From contig SFLA01000009.1 of assembly GCA_004553575.1 (NCBI GenBank), forward strand, positions 1 to 41,306: DNA of 41,306 nucleotides. The letters run 5' to 3'. Under the pieces are notes generated by a model. That model saw only the letters and a list, made by a program, of their open reading frames with translations, did no database searches and had not been told where the DNA came from. Shown one piece after another: positions 24,194 to 31,206 of the stretch. The translations under genes and the position numbers were made by a program. The number at the start of each line of letters is the position of its first letter. Position 1 is the stretch's first letter. The DNA comes from Clostridiales bacterium. Lineage in GTDB: Bacteria > Bacillota > Clostridia > Oscillospirales > CAG-382.

Positions 24194-25273
24194 TTACAGT
24201 TCGATAAGCTCTTTGGGAGACGAAGTGAGGTCGATACAGCCTGTTTCGGTTATAAGAACCATATCCTCTATGCGGCAGCCGCCGAAGCCCGGAATATATA
24301 TACCCGGCTCGACGGTCATTACGTTTCCGGGCACGAATACATCGTCGCTGCGTGACGAGAAGCGGGGGTTTTCGTGGATTTCGAGACCGAGCGAATGACC
24401 GAGCGAATGACCGAATCTGCCGGCATAGCCCTGCGAATCGATATAGCTTCTCGCGGCGGAATCCACCTCCGTGCCGGTTACTCCGGGGCGTGCCGCTTCT
24501 ATTCCGAGCCGCTGTGCTTCGAGCACAGTACCGTATATGCGGCGTATTTCGTCCGAAGCCTTTCCGAGCACGACCGTTCGCGTCATATCCGAGCAGTAGC
24601 CCTTGTATCTTGCTCCGAAATCCATTGTAAGAAATGAGTTTTCCGTTAAAACGGCGTCGGAGGGCACCCCGTGCGGAAGCGAGCTGTTCAGACCGGATAC
24701 GGCTATCGTCTCGAAAGCGAAGCCGTCGGCACCCTCTCTTCTCATGGCATATTCAAGCTCGGCGGCGACCTGACGCTCGGTTACGCCCGGACGTATGAAG
24801 CCGAGTATATGCGAAAAGGCGGCGTCGGTTATCTGCTGCGCGGCGCGGATGTATTCAATCTCTTTTTCGCTTTTCACGCGGCGGAACTCGCCGCAAAGAT
24901 CCGGCTTGCCGATAAGCCTTACCGAAGGAAAATACTCATGAAGACTCTCGGAACGGGATACGGTGACGCGGTCGCTGTCAAAGCAAAGCGAGGTAATCTT
25001 TTTCTCGCCGACAAGCTCGGCAAGCATTCCGGTGAGACTGCGTTCGAGCAGATATATGCCCACATCCTCCGGAAGCTCGCCTGCGTCCTTCAGGCGGGAC
25101 GCCGCCTCATAATAACGCGAATCTATAACCAGCGCGGTTTCGTCCCTGTCAACCAGCACGAAGCCATCGGTGGAAAAGAAGCCGCTCAGATATTGCATGC
25201 TTATTTCATCGAAAAGCACCGCAGCCTCGGCTCCGAGCGAGCACACCTTATTGTAAAGCTTTCTTCCGTTCAT
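24194..25273 (-). CDS. M24-family Xaa-Pro aminopeptidase
   Basis: The 359-residue metallopeptidase has a creatinase-like N-terminal domain (residues 1-125) and a C-terminal pita-bread domain. The five metal ligands are visible in order: Asp in LTMDFGARYKGYCSDMTR (two Asp), His in RFGHSLGHSLGLEIHE, Glu in TVEPGIYIPGFGG, and Glu in RIEDMVLIT. It removes N-terminal residues before proline, probably in the cytoplasm since no signal is seen. Gene placement next to efp is frequent in Firmicutes, and both concern proline, which may explain it. It follows hslO after 2 bases and so ends the isc operon. PepP and PepQ types cannot be separated with certainty. Confidence 0.93.
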   Translation of the reverse strand: MNGRKLYNKVCSLGAEAAVLFDEISMQYLSGFFSTDGFVLVDRDETALVIDSRYYEAASRLKDAGELPEDVGIYLLERSLTGMLAELVGEKKITSLCFDSDRVTVSRSESLHEYFPSVRLIGKPDLCGEFRRVKSEKEIEYIRAAQQITDAAFSHILGFIRPGVTERQVAAELEYAMRREGADGFAFETIAVSGLNSSLPHGVPSDAVLTENSFLTMDFGARYKGYCSDMTRTVVLGKASDEIRRIYGTVLEAQRLGIEAARPGVTGTEVDSAARSYIDSQGYAGRFGHSLGHSLGLEIHENPRFSSRSDDVFVPGNVMTVEPGIYIPGFGGCRIEDMVLITETGCIDLTSSPKELIEL

Positions 25274-25275
25274 AT

Positions 25276-26148
25276 TTATTTTGCCTCCGTTAGCAGTTTT
25301 CTGAGTTCGTCTGTCGTGTATACGTATTTTTTGCCGCAGAACTGACAGACCAGATCGGTATCGCGGTCTTCGGAGATCATATCCTCAAGCTCCTTCCGCC
25401 CCAGCGATATAAGCGCGCGGTCGGTACGCTGCCGCGAGCACCCGCAGACATAGCCGCAGGAGGCGGTATCGACCGTATCGTATTCTATACCGGCGAGATA
25501 TACACCCAGCATATCCTCTGCGGTCATTCCGCGAAGCATTTCCGTTACCGGAGGCGCAGACGATGCGTTTTTTTCTATTATTGACGATATTTCCGGATCG
25601 GCAAACGGCAAAAGCTGTATCAGTGCACCGCCCGCCGCGTCGCAGCCGAGATCCCTCCCGACCAGCACGCCGAGTGCACAGACGGTCGGTATCTGTTCGC
25701 TTACCGCAAAGTAGGACGCTATATCCTCGGCAATTTCGCCGCTGACTATCGGAGCGACGCCTACATACGGCTCGCCCGAACCGGTATCACGCAGAACGTA
25801 CATATTCCCCTTGCCCACGCACCCCGCGACGTCGAGCTTGCCGTCGGCGCGCAGCGGAAGGTCGCAGCCGGGATTCTGTATAAAACCCCGGACGGATCCG
25901 TCGGGGTCTGCGGAAACGACTATGCTGCCGCCGGCTCCGTCACCGTTAAAGCGGAGGGTCAGCAGCTTTCCGTCGCCCCCGAGCATATAGCCCATTATGG
26001 AAGCGGCGGTAAGAGTTCTTCCCAGCGCCGCAGCCGCCGTAGGAGAGGCAGAGTGTATGCGCATCGCTTCCGCAACTACATCCCGCATATCCGCAACAAC
26101 AGCGCGCGCGGAGCCGTCGCGGGTCATTGCCGTAACTATCCTGCCCAT
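25276..26148 (-). CDS. hslO: Redox-regulated chaperone Hsp33
   Basis: Hsp33 is a holdase switched on by oxidation of a zinc-bound cysteine tetrad. The 290-residue product has the full zinc switch: Cys235-x-Cys237 (CGYVCGCSRQRTDRAL) and Cys268-x2-Cys271 (LVCQFCGKKY). The N-terminal substrate-binding domain is typical (AAAALGRTLTAASIMGYML, DLPLRADGKLDVAGCVGKGNMYVLRD). Its start shares one base with the end of iscU, so a redox chaperone is co-transcribed with the Fe-S scaffold and cysteine desulfurase. That suggests a joint response to oxidative or sulfur stress. Confidence 0.96.
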   Translation of the reverse strand: MGRIVTAMTRDGSARAVVADMRDVVAEAMRIHSASPTAAAALGRTLTAASIMGYMLGGDGKLLTLRFNGDGAGGSIVVSADPDGSVRGFIQNPGCDLPLRADGKLDVAGCVGKGNMYVLRDTGSGEPYVGVAPIVSGEIAEDIASYFAVSEQIPTVCALGVLVGRDLGCDAAGGALIQLLPFADPEISSIIEKNASSAPPVTEMLRGMTAEDMLGVYLAGIEYDTVDTASCGYVCGCSRQRTDRALISLGRKELEDMISEDRDTDLVCQFCGKKYVYTTDELRKLLTEAK

Positions 26149-26591
26149 TATTCGGCTGTCTCATCGTGAAGGTGACAGCACTCGCAGTTGCCGCTGCAGC
26201 CTGGGAGCTCCTTCTCGATGCCCTTGCGCTTATAATAATCCGCCACTGCGGCACGAACCGCCTCCTCGGCGAGCACCGAGCAGTGCAGCTTTACAGGGGG
26301 CAGGCCGTCGAGCGCCTCGACGACTGCTTTATTGGAAAGCTCAAGTGCCTCGTCTATGCTTTTTCCCTTGATGAGTTCGGTCGCCATTGAGCTGGTCGCT
26401 ATGGCGGAAGCGCAGCCGTAGGTGTTGAACTTAACGTCGGTGATAATGCCGTTGTCATCTACCTTGAGATACATCTTCATTATATCGCCGCATTTGGCGT
26501 TTCCGACTTCTCCCACTCCGTCGGCGTCGTCTATCTTGCCGACATTGCGCGGGTGCTGAAAGTGATCGATAACTTTTTCGCTGTATATCAT
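26148..26591 (-). CDS. iscU: Fe-S cluster scaffold IscU/NifU-like, with Cys-rich tail
   Basis: IscU is the platform on which Fe-S clusters form using sulfur from IscS. The three cluster cysteines are present: Cys34 in GNAKCGDIMKM, Cys60 in NTYGCASAIA and Cys104 in LHCSVLAEEAV, with Asp36 and His103. The first residues (MIYSEKVIDHFQHPRNVG) and length of the core are classical. Beyond residue 128 is an extra tail GCSGNCECCHLHDETAE with four cysteines and two histidines, not needed for the normal scaffold. Its start overlaps iscS by 4 bases. The gene could also be called nifU-N-like, as it lacks the Nfu and ferredoxin domains of full NifU. Confidence 0.94.
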   Translation of the reverse strand: MIYSEKVIDHFQHPRNVGKIDDADGVGEVGNAKCGDIMKMYLKVDDNGIITDVKFNTYGCASAIATSSMATELIKGKSIDEALELSNKAVVEALDGLPPVKLHCSVLAEEAVRAAVADYYKRKGIEKELPGCSGNCECCHLHDETAE

Positions 26592-27772
26592 TTTTCATTC
26601 TCCTCGTCTTTTACTATCTTTTCCCATACCGGGGACATATCGCGCAGATACGCGACGGTATCCGTTACCGTTCTGATGATATAATCGATCTGTTCTTCCG
26701 TATTCTCCGCAGACAGCGACAGCCGGAGTGATCCGTGTGCGATCTCGTGCGGGAGACCTATCGCAAGCAGAACATGGCTCGGGTCAAGCGAGCCGGAGGT
26801 GCAGGCGCTTCCGCTGGAGGCGCATATCCCCTTCGCGTCGAGCCAAAGCAGCAGCGATTCGCCCTCGACCCCCTCGAAGCAGACGGATACGTTGCCCGGA
26901 AGCCTTTCCGTCCTGCCGCCGTTCAGGCGGGATCGGCGTATCTTAAGAAGTCCGTCGATAAGACGCTCGCGCAGAGGTATAAGATACGCGGCGGTACGGT
27001 CTATCGAAGCGACCGATTCGCTCAGCGCGGCAGCCATTCCGCATATACCGGGAAGGTTCTCGGTGCCGGCGCGGTGTCCGCTCTCCTGCGCGCCTCCGCA
27101 GATTAAATTGGGGATTGAAACCCCGCGGCGCACATACAAAGCTCCGACCCCTTTCGGGCCCCCGAACTTATGAGCGGAAAGCGAAAGCATATCCACCGGG
27201 AGCGACGACAGGTCAATATGCAGATGCCCCACCGCCTGCACCGCATCCGTATGGAACAGCACCCCCCGGCGGCGGCACACCTCGCCTATCTCGGCTATCG
27301 GCTGCACGGTTCCTATCTCGTTGTTGGCGAACATCACGCTTACAAGCGCAGTTTTATCGGTAACGGCGTTATCTACCTGCTCGGCGGTGACGTAACCGGA
27401 CGGGCTGACCGGAAGTATTTTTACGGTAAAGCCCTGAGCCGCCAGCGAATCCAGCGTGTGGAGCACCGCATGATGCTCTATTGCAGTCGAAATTATCTCG
27501 TTTTTTCCTTTTTTAAGCATTGCGCGTGCCGCACCGGTAATAGCCCAGTTGTCGCTCTCGCTGCCGCCGGAGGTAAAAAATATCTCCTTTTGATCGCAGC
27601 CGAGACTTTCAGCAACCGACTTTCTGGCATCGGTGAGCATAAAAAACGCCTCGCGCCCTGCCGAATGCAGCGAAGAAGGATTCCCGTAGACGGAATACGC
27701 CTTTTCCATTGCCTTTACGGCGGCTTCCGACATATGCGTTGTTGCCGCATTGTCAACATATATTCTTTCCAT
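26588..27772 (-). CDS. iscS: Cysteine desulfurase IscS/NifS
   Basis: IscS removes sulfur from cysteine for Fe-S clusters and thiolated tRNA. The 394-residue PLP enzyme has the N-terminal YVDNAATTHM motif, the HHA pocket (His100-His101), the PLP lysine Lys202 in LSLSAHKFGGPKGVGALY, and the catalytic cysteine Cys324 in GICASSGSACTSGS, placed on a long loop as in the IscS/NifS group. The start ATG has a GGAG site that is rather far away (about 15 bases), so translation may be moderate. It is first in iscS-iscU-hslO-pepP. There is no iscA, hscBA, fdx or iscR; instead an ArsR-type regulator is divergent. Confidence 0.95.
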   Translation of the reverse strand: MERIYVDNAATTHMSEAAVKAMEKAYSVYGNPSSLHSAGREAFFMLTDARKSVAESLGCDQKEIFFTSGGSESDNWAITGAARAMLKKGKNEIISTAIEHHAVLHTLDSLAAQGFTVKILPVSPSGYVTAEQVDNAVTDKTALVSVMFANNEIGTVQPIAEIGEVCRRRGVLFHTDAVQAVGHLHIDLSSLPVDMLSLSAHKFGGPKGVGALYVRRGVSIPNLICGGAQESGHRAGTENLPGICGMAAALSESVASIDRTAAYLIPLRERLIDGLLKIRRSRLNGGRTERLPGNVSVCFEGVEGESLLLWLDAKGICASSGSACTSGSLDPSHVLLAIGLPHEIAHGSLRLSLSAENTEEQIDYIIRTVTDTVAYLRDMSPVWEKIVKDEENEK

Positions 27773-27823
27773 TATCAGTTATAACATCTCCTTCGATTAA
27801 ACGAGCATTTAATCTACGAATAT

Positions 27824-27851
27824 ATTATACCCGCATACGGCGATTTGTCAA
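27824..27851 (-). promoter_or_regulatory. Sigma-A promoter for iscS-iscU-hslO-pepP
   Basis: On the minus strand TTGACA is followed after 16 bases by TATAAT. Its -35 forms the left half of the inverted repeat shared with the opposite promoter. Confidence 0.85.
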
Positions 27852-27866
27852 GCGTAATATTGACAA
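27845..27866. promoter_or_regulatory. Inverted-repeat candidate operator between isc and arsR
   Basis: TTGTCAA, 8 bases, then TTGACAA form a perfect 7-bp inverted repeat spanning 22 bp, a size suited to a winged-helix dimer. Each half is also the -35 box of one of the two divergent promoters, so one bound dimer could block both. The symmetry could arise simply because two consensus -35 boxes face apart; this keeps the confidence low. Confidence 0.45.
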
Positions 27867-27888
27867 TTATCCGCAAAAAATATATAAT
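27860..27888 (+). promoter_or_regulatory. Sigma-A promoter for the ArsR-family gene
   Basis: TTGACA, 17 bases, TATAAT: a full consensus promoter. Transcription should begin near 27895, just before the GAGGAGGGG ribosome site. Confidence 0.88.
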
Positions 27889-27911
27889 CGGCTTTGAGGA
27901 GGGGTATTTTT

Positions 27912-28232
27912 ATGCAAATCGACATCTATTCGGCCGCCGCCGACAGCTTCAAGCTGCTTTCGGACACTACACGGCTGCGCATATTCCATTATTTGTGCCA
28001 CCGCGAAGCAAGCGTGCAGTCCATTGCCGAGGAAATCGGAATGTCCTCTCCCGCGGTAAGCCACCATCTTAAGCTGCTGAAGGATGCGGGGCTTCTTAAC
28101 AGCCGCAGAAGCGGCAAGGAGGCACTTTACACGGTAGCCGGGAGCTGCAACGCGAACGTAATACGCGACGCTATAGACAGCCTGCTTAAATGCTCGGGCT
28201 GTACCTGCAACACGAACTGCGCCGGAAGGTAA
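27912..28232 (+). CDS. ArsR/SmtB-family regulator with Cys-rich C-terminus
   Basis: The 106-residue protein is a winged-helix dimeric repressor: ADSFKLLSDTTRLRIFHYL leads into the recognition helix region SVQSIAEEIGMSSPAVSHHLKLLKDAGLL and the wing RRSGKEALYTV. The family's usual alpha-3 metal motif ELCVCD is not present; the site reads YLCHREAS (Cys29, His30). The end carries Cys94, Cys97, Cys99 and Cys103 (KCSGCTCNTNC), a possible metal or Fe-S ligand set. The ATG at 27912 is preferred: GAGGAGGGG stands 9 bases upstream, and an upstream TTG would overlap that site. It is divergent from iscS and would be a natural controller of that operon and of itself. Confidence 0.88.
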   Translation: MQIDIYSAAADSFKLLSDTTRLRIFHYLCHREASVQSIAEEIGMSSPAVSHHLKLLKDAGLLNSRRSGKEALYTVAGSCNANVIRDAIDSLLKCSGCTCNTNCAGR

Positions 28233-28254
28233 ACCCGAGTTATACCGAATACAG

Positions 28255-28285
28255 AAAAGGCTTTGCCGTACGCAAAGCCTTTTTT
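28255..28285. terminator. Bidirectional terminator between arsR and the lipoprotein gene
   Basis: A perfect 12-bp stem AAAAGGCTTTGC/GCAAAGCCTTTT with a 5-base loop, followed by a T run on the plus strand; the A-rich left arm gives a T run on the minus strand too. It serves both convergent genes. Confidence 0.9.
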
Positions 28286-28299
28286 CATGCTGTGATAAT

Positions 28300-28692
28300 T
28301 CAATCGGCGCTTTCGTTATTCAAAACGAAAACCGATCCGTCCGGCACCCAATCCGCCATATAACCGTCGGTGACGGAGCCGGAGGCGTCGAACACGGCGG
28401 TGCCGCAGCCGAGGCTGAAGGCGAACACTTCACCGGTCGATTTGTCGGTAAGGCGAACGACGCCGTCCGAAACGGTGTAATCGCCTAAAATGAATCTGCT
28501 CGAGGCGAGCCCCGGACAAAAGCTTCCGGTGCCGTCCTCCGAGAGCCTCAGAGAGGCGTAATCGGGATATTCCTTTTCGCAGATATACAAGCCGGTGCTG
28601 ACTTTAGCGGGTTCCGCGGCGCAGGCGCATAACGAAAGCGCGATAATCAGTACGGCAATCAGGAGAGAAAAAACCGTTATAACGCGTTTCAT
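28300..28692 (-). CDS. Small putative lipoprotein
   Basis: The 130-residue product has a lipoprotein signal peptide (MKRVITVFSLLIAVLIIALSLCAC) with Cys24 as the probable lipidated residue. The mature part looks like a small beta barrel: GLYICEKEYPDYASLRLSEDGTGSF, followed by further strands, similar in style to lipocalin-like META/calycin domains that hold a text-like GLYICE opening. I chose the ATG with GAAAGGAGC 6-7 bases ahead. It lies 83 bases after the LTA-synthase-like gene with no clear terminator between, so it may be co-transcribed. Function unknown. Confidence 0.75.
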   Translation of the reverse strand: MKRVITVFSLLIAVLIIALSLCACAAEPAKVSTGLYICEKEYPDYASLRLSEDGTGSFCPGLASSRFILGDYTVSDGVVRLTDKSTGEVFAFSLGCGTAVFDASGSVTDGYMADWVPDGSVFVLNNESAD

Positions 28693-28775
28693 GAAAACAG
28701 CTCCTTTCAGTTTTACCTCCGCAGTACGCACGGGAGGCTGTACCGCGTGCGGTGTAACACGGGAATTCCGGCACG

Positions 28776-30857
28776 TCAGTCGTTGCCGAAAATATAATCG
28801 TAATAATCGGTAGGGGTTATTTTCCCGTAGTAATTCCGCATGTTCTTTACATATGACGTGGTGCTCTTGACATATTCCTGGGTTACCGAAGCGCCGGAAG
28901 CGGCGGTGAAGGTGTTGGTAGAGGCGTTGTACCTTCCCTTACTGCTTATCCAGCTGCTGTTGGGAAACACGACCAGCGGGTCGGAATCCGAAAACACGTC
29001 CCTGCCCATAAGCAATCTGGAATCATAATCGACCCCGAACAGATTGAGCAGAGTGGGAAGGATATCGAGACTGTATGTCGGATCGTTTATAACAACCGGC
29101 TTCTCTATGGCTCCGCTGTACATAATAAGGCTGTTACGGTACTTTTCGAAATTCGCATCGAGCGTACGGCCGGCAAGCTCCGCAAGATAGTCTTCCGTGT
29201 TGCCGTCCACTCCTTTATCGAGCGGATACGGATAGTGGTCGGCGGTTATGACAATAAGCGTATCGTCGAGTATTCCCGCGTCCTCGAGACGTCCGATAAG
29301 ATATTCCATTGCATATTCCAGCTCGAGATTTGCCGCAAGGTATGCTTTAACGGTATCGGAATACGGAAGATCCGCCACCGCAGCGCGGTTTTTCGCCGAC
29401 ATGCTGTTGCCGGTAAAGCTGTATCCGCCGTGACCGCTTACGGTCATATAGTAAACATGGAAGGGCTGGGAATCGATATACCTGTCGACAGTGAGTTGGA
29501 ACATTTCAAGGTCGGATTCGGGCCAGCGTCCCGTAAGTCCGTCAAGCCCGTTGCCCTTTGCTATAAACGCCTGATAGCCGAGATTTTCGTGAGTGAGGTT
29601 TCGGCTGTAATAGGTGTAGGTGTTGTTGTGAAACGCAAGCGTGGTATAGCCCTTTGCCATAAGACGGTTGCCGACGGTCATATAATTATTCTTTCCCGCG
29701 GTCTGGCGCATTATTCCGCTTGAGGACGGATACACGCCCATAAGCACCGAATACTCGCCGGTGGATGTGCTTCCGCCCCAACCGGGCTGATAATAATCGG
29801 TAAATACATAGCCCTGGGTAGACATCATATACAGAGTCGGGGTAAGCTCTTTGCTTATCGCATAATGAGAAAAGCTCTCGGCGCAGATGAGTATAAGGTT
29901 TTTACCCTCGAAAAGTCCGGTATATGCGTTTTTGTTTGTAGGCGTGACCGACCCGAAGAACCTGTGCATGGACGCAATCGTGGAATCGGATTCAGACCCG
30001 GCGAGCGCCGCGAAGTCGATATCGAGACTGTTCGGAGAAGTGTCTATAACGACCTCTGAGGTGTCCGAAATCTCAGAGATATCCGAAGTGTCCGAAACCT
30101 CGGAGACATCAGAGACTTCGGAGATATCGTCTGATTCATGTTCAATTATTATTTCACCGGGATCAAAGCCTCCATCGGGAATGCCGAACACGAGATAGCG
30201 AAGGTCGAGCGCGGTGGAGCGTACAAGACCGAGCCGCGGCACGGCGTTATTGAACTGAAATCCGGAAGTGTACAGTTCGTAATCGGTAACGGCGCCGGAG
30301 CTCTGAACATAAACTCCCATGAATCCGACGATATGCAGCAGAATCGCACAGATAAGCGAGAACATGCGCATATGCGGTGTGCTGCGCCGTACGCCGTGGG
30401 TGCGTCCGGTCATTATGAGCCAGCCGACCGAAGGTACGAAATATAACAGTATGACGGGAAGTCCGTGGAATATTATCGAAACTATCTTGCCCGAGTAGCT
30501 GCCGATAACATTCTCCGTCATGCTGACCATAAACTCGGGCTCCATGAACACGGTAAACGTCTGACGTACAAAATACTGCACCAGAAAATAAACCGCGATT
30601 AAAAACATGAAGGCAAATCCGACCCAACGGTTCGCCTGCTTGCTTTTGAACCATCCGGACAGCAAAAACACGACCGAACCGAAGGAAAGCGAAAAGCAGA
30701 ACATCTCGACCACGGCGCAGGCGGAAAAAGATCCGCCGGTAAGCAGCTTAAGAAGCAGCTCGTAATACAGTACCGAAAAAATAATCCATGCAGAATAAAA
30801 CGCTTTCTTGCCCGCACCGCGGGGGTTGGGACTGTATCGATCTAAAAATTTACTCAT
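28776..30857 (-). CDS. LTA-synthase-like membrane sulfatase-fold enzyme
   Basis: LtaS-type enzymes transfer glycerol phosphate from phosphatidylglycerol to build lipoteichoic acid outside the cell. The 693-residue product has five membrane helices (about residues 19-40, 45-68, 77-97, 124-148, 164-186), a linker, and an alkaline-phosphatase-fold domain from about residue 318. Metal and catalytic residues match: Glu327 in LILICAESFSHY, Thr364 in GWGGSTSTGEYSVLMG, and the Asp-His pair in LIVITADHYPYPL. The start at 30857 fits AAAGGA and the promoter; an apparent earlier start lies inside that promoter. Unusual is a Ser/Asp/Glu/Val repeat linker (residues 242-270). Some relatives add phosphoglycerol to other glycans, so the acceptor is not certain. 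Confidence 0.9.
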   Translation of the reverse strand: MSKFLDRYSPNPRGAGKKAFYSAWIIFSVLYYELLLKLLTGGSFSACAVVEMFCFSLSFGSVVFLLSGWFKSKQANRWVGFAFMFLIAVYFLVQYFVRQTFTVFMEPEFMVSMTENVIGSYSGKIVSIIFHGLPVILLYFVPSVGWLIMTGRTHGVRRSTPHMRMFSLICAILLHIVGFMGVYVQSSGAVTDYELYTSGFQFNNAVPRLGLVRSTALDLRYLVFGIPDGGFDPGEIIIEHESDDISEVSDVSEVSDTSDISEISDTSEVVIDTSPNSLDIDFAALAGSESDSTIASMHRFFGSVTPTNKNAYTGLFEGKNLILICAESFSHYAISKELTPTLYMMSTQGYVFTDYYQPGWGGSTSTGEYSVLMGVYPSSSGIMRQTAGKNNYMTVGNRLMAKGYTTLAFHNNTYTYYSRNLTHENLGYQAFIAKGNGLDGLTGRWPESDLEMFQLTVDRYIDSQPFHVYYMTVSGHGGYSFTGNSMSAKNRAAVADLPYSDTVKAYLAANLELEYAMEYLIGRLEDAGILDDTLIVITADHYPYPLDKGVDGNTEDYLAELAGRTLDANFEKYRNSLIMYSGAIEKPVVINDPTYSLDILPTLLNLFGVDYDSRLLMGRDVFSDSDPLVVFPNSSWISSKGRYNASTNTFTAASGASVTQEYVKSTTSYVKNMRNYYGKITPTDYYDYIFGND
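30033..30134 (-). repeat. Ser-Asp/Glu-Val repeat tract inside the LTA-synthase-like gene
   Basis: The protein segment repeats units like ISEVSD, VSEVSD, TSDISE and ISDTSE between the last membrane helix and the catalytic domain. At the DNA level the repeats are imperfect, with codons varied, so selection seems to act on the protein; slippage could still change its length. Confidence 0.8.
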
Positions 30858-30932
30858 TACAACAGAATCCTTTGAGTATCTCGCGCGGCGCTTTTCGGCG
30901 CATCGCTGTATTGTGAACGCAAGTGCACTAAT

Positions 30933-30961
30933 GATATACAACAAAAATCGATAAATGTCAA
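30933..30961 (-). promoter_or_regulatory. Sigma-A promoter for the LTA-synthase-like gene
   Basis: On the minus strand TTGACA, 17 bases, TATATC. It lies about 75 bases before the ATG at 30857 and excludes the longer reading frame, whose first codon lies upstream of the -35 box. Confidence 0.8.
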
Positions 30962-31157
30962 CAAACAAAATATTAAGGCGAAATGTATGCGCGGTTTCCG
31001 ACTGCCGCAGACTCTCCGCCGGCGATTACCGACCCGTTCCGTCGTTAGCATATGCGGTCAGACGGGATTCTTTGCATGTTTTTGTCACTGCGGCGCGGGA
31101 TTGACGGAAATCCTTATTTTCCGGCACGTATGCGGTATACCGGCGCAGAGCGAAAAA

Positions 31158-31184
31158 TACCGGGAGAATAATTCTCTCCCGGTA
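31158..31184 (-). terminator. Terminator of htrA
   Basis: A 10-bp stem TACCGGGAGA/TCTCCCGGTA with a 7-base loop lies 22 bases after the htrA stop; on the minus strand it is followed by TTTTTCG. Confidence 0.85.
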
Positions 31185-31206
31185 AAAAGCGGAATTTTAT
31201 TCGGCT

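Larger units (their letters stand above)
30858..31206. other. Intergenic region between ltaS-like and htrA genes
   Basis: About 350 bases hold the promoter and leader of the LTA-synthase-like gene at the left and the htrA terminator at the right. Between roughly 30990 and 31150 I see only short frames without ribosome sites and no clear structured RNA. Confidence 0.6.

Noticed and set aside
30858..30968. Upstream start of the LTA-synthase-like protein
   Set aside because: The added codons contain the -10 and -35 of its own promoter; the ATG at 30857 has a ribosome site.
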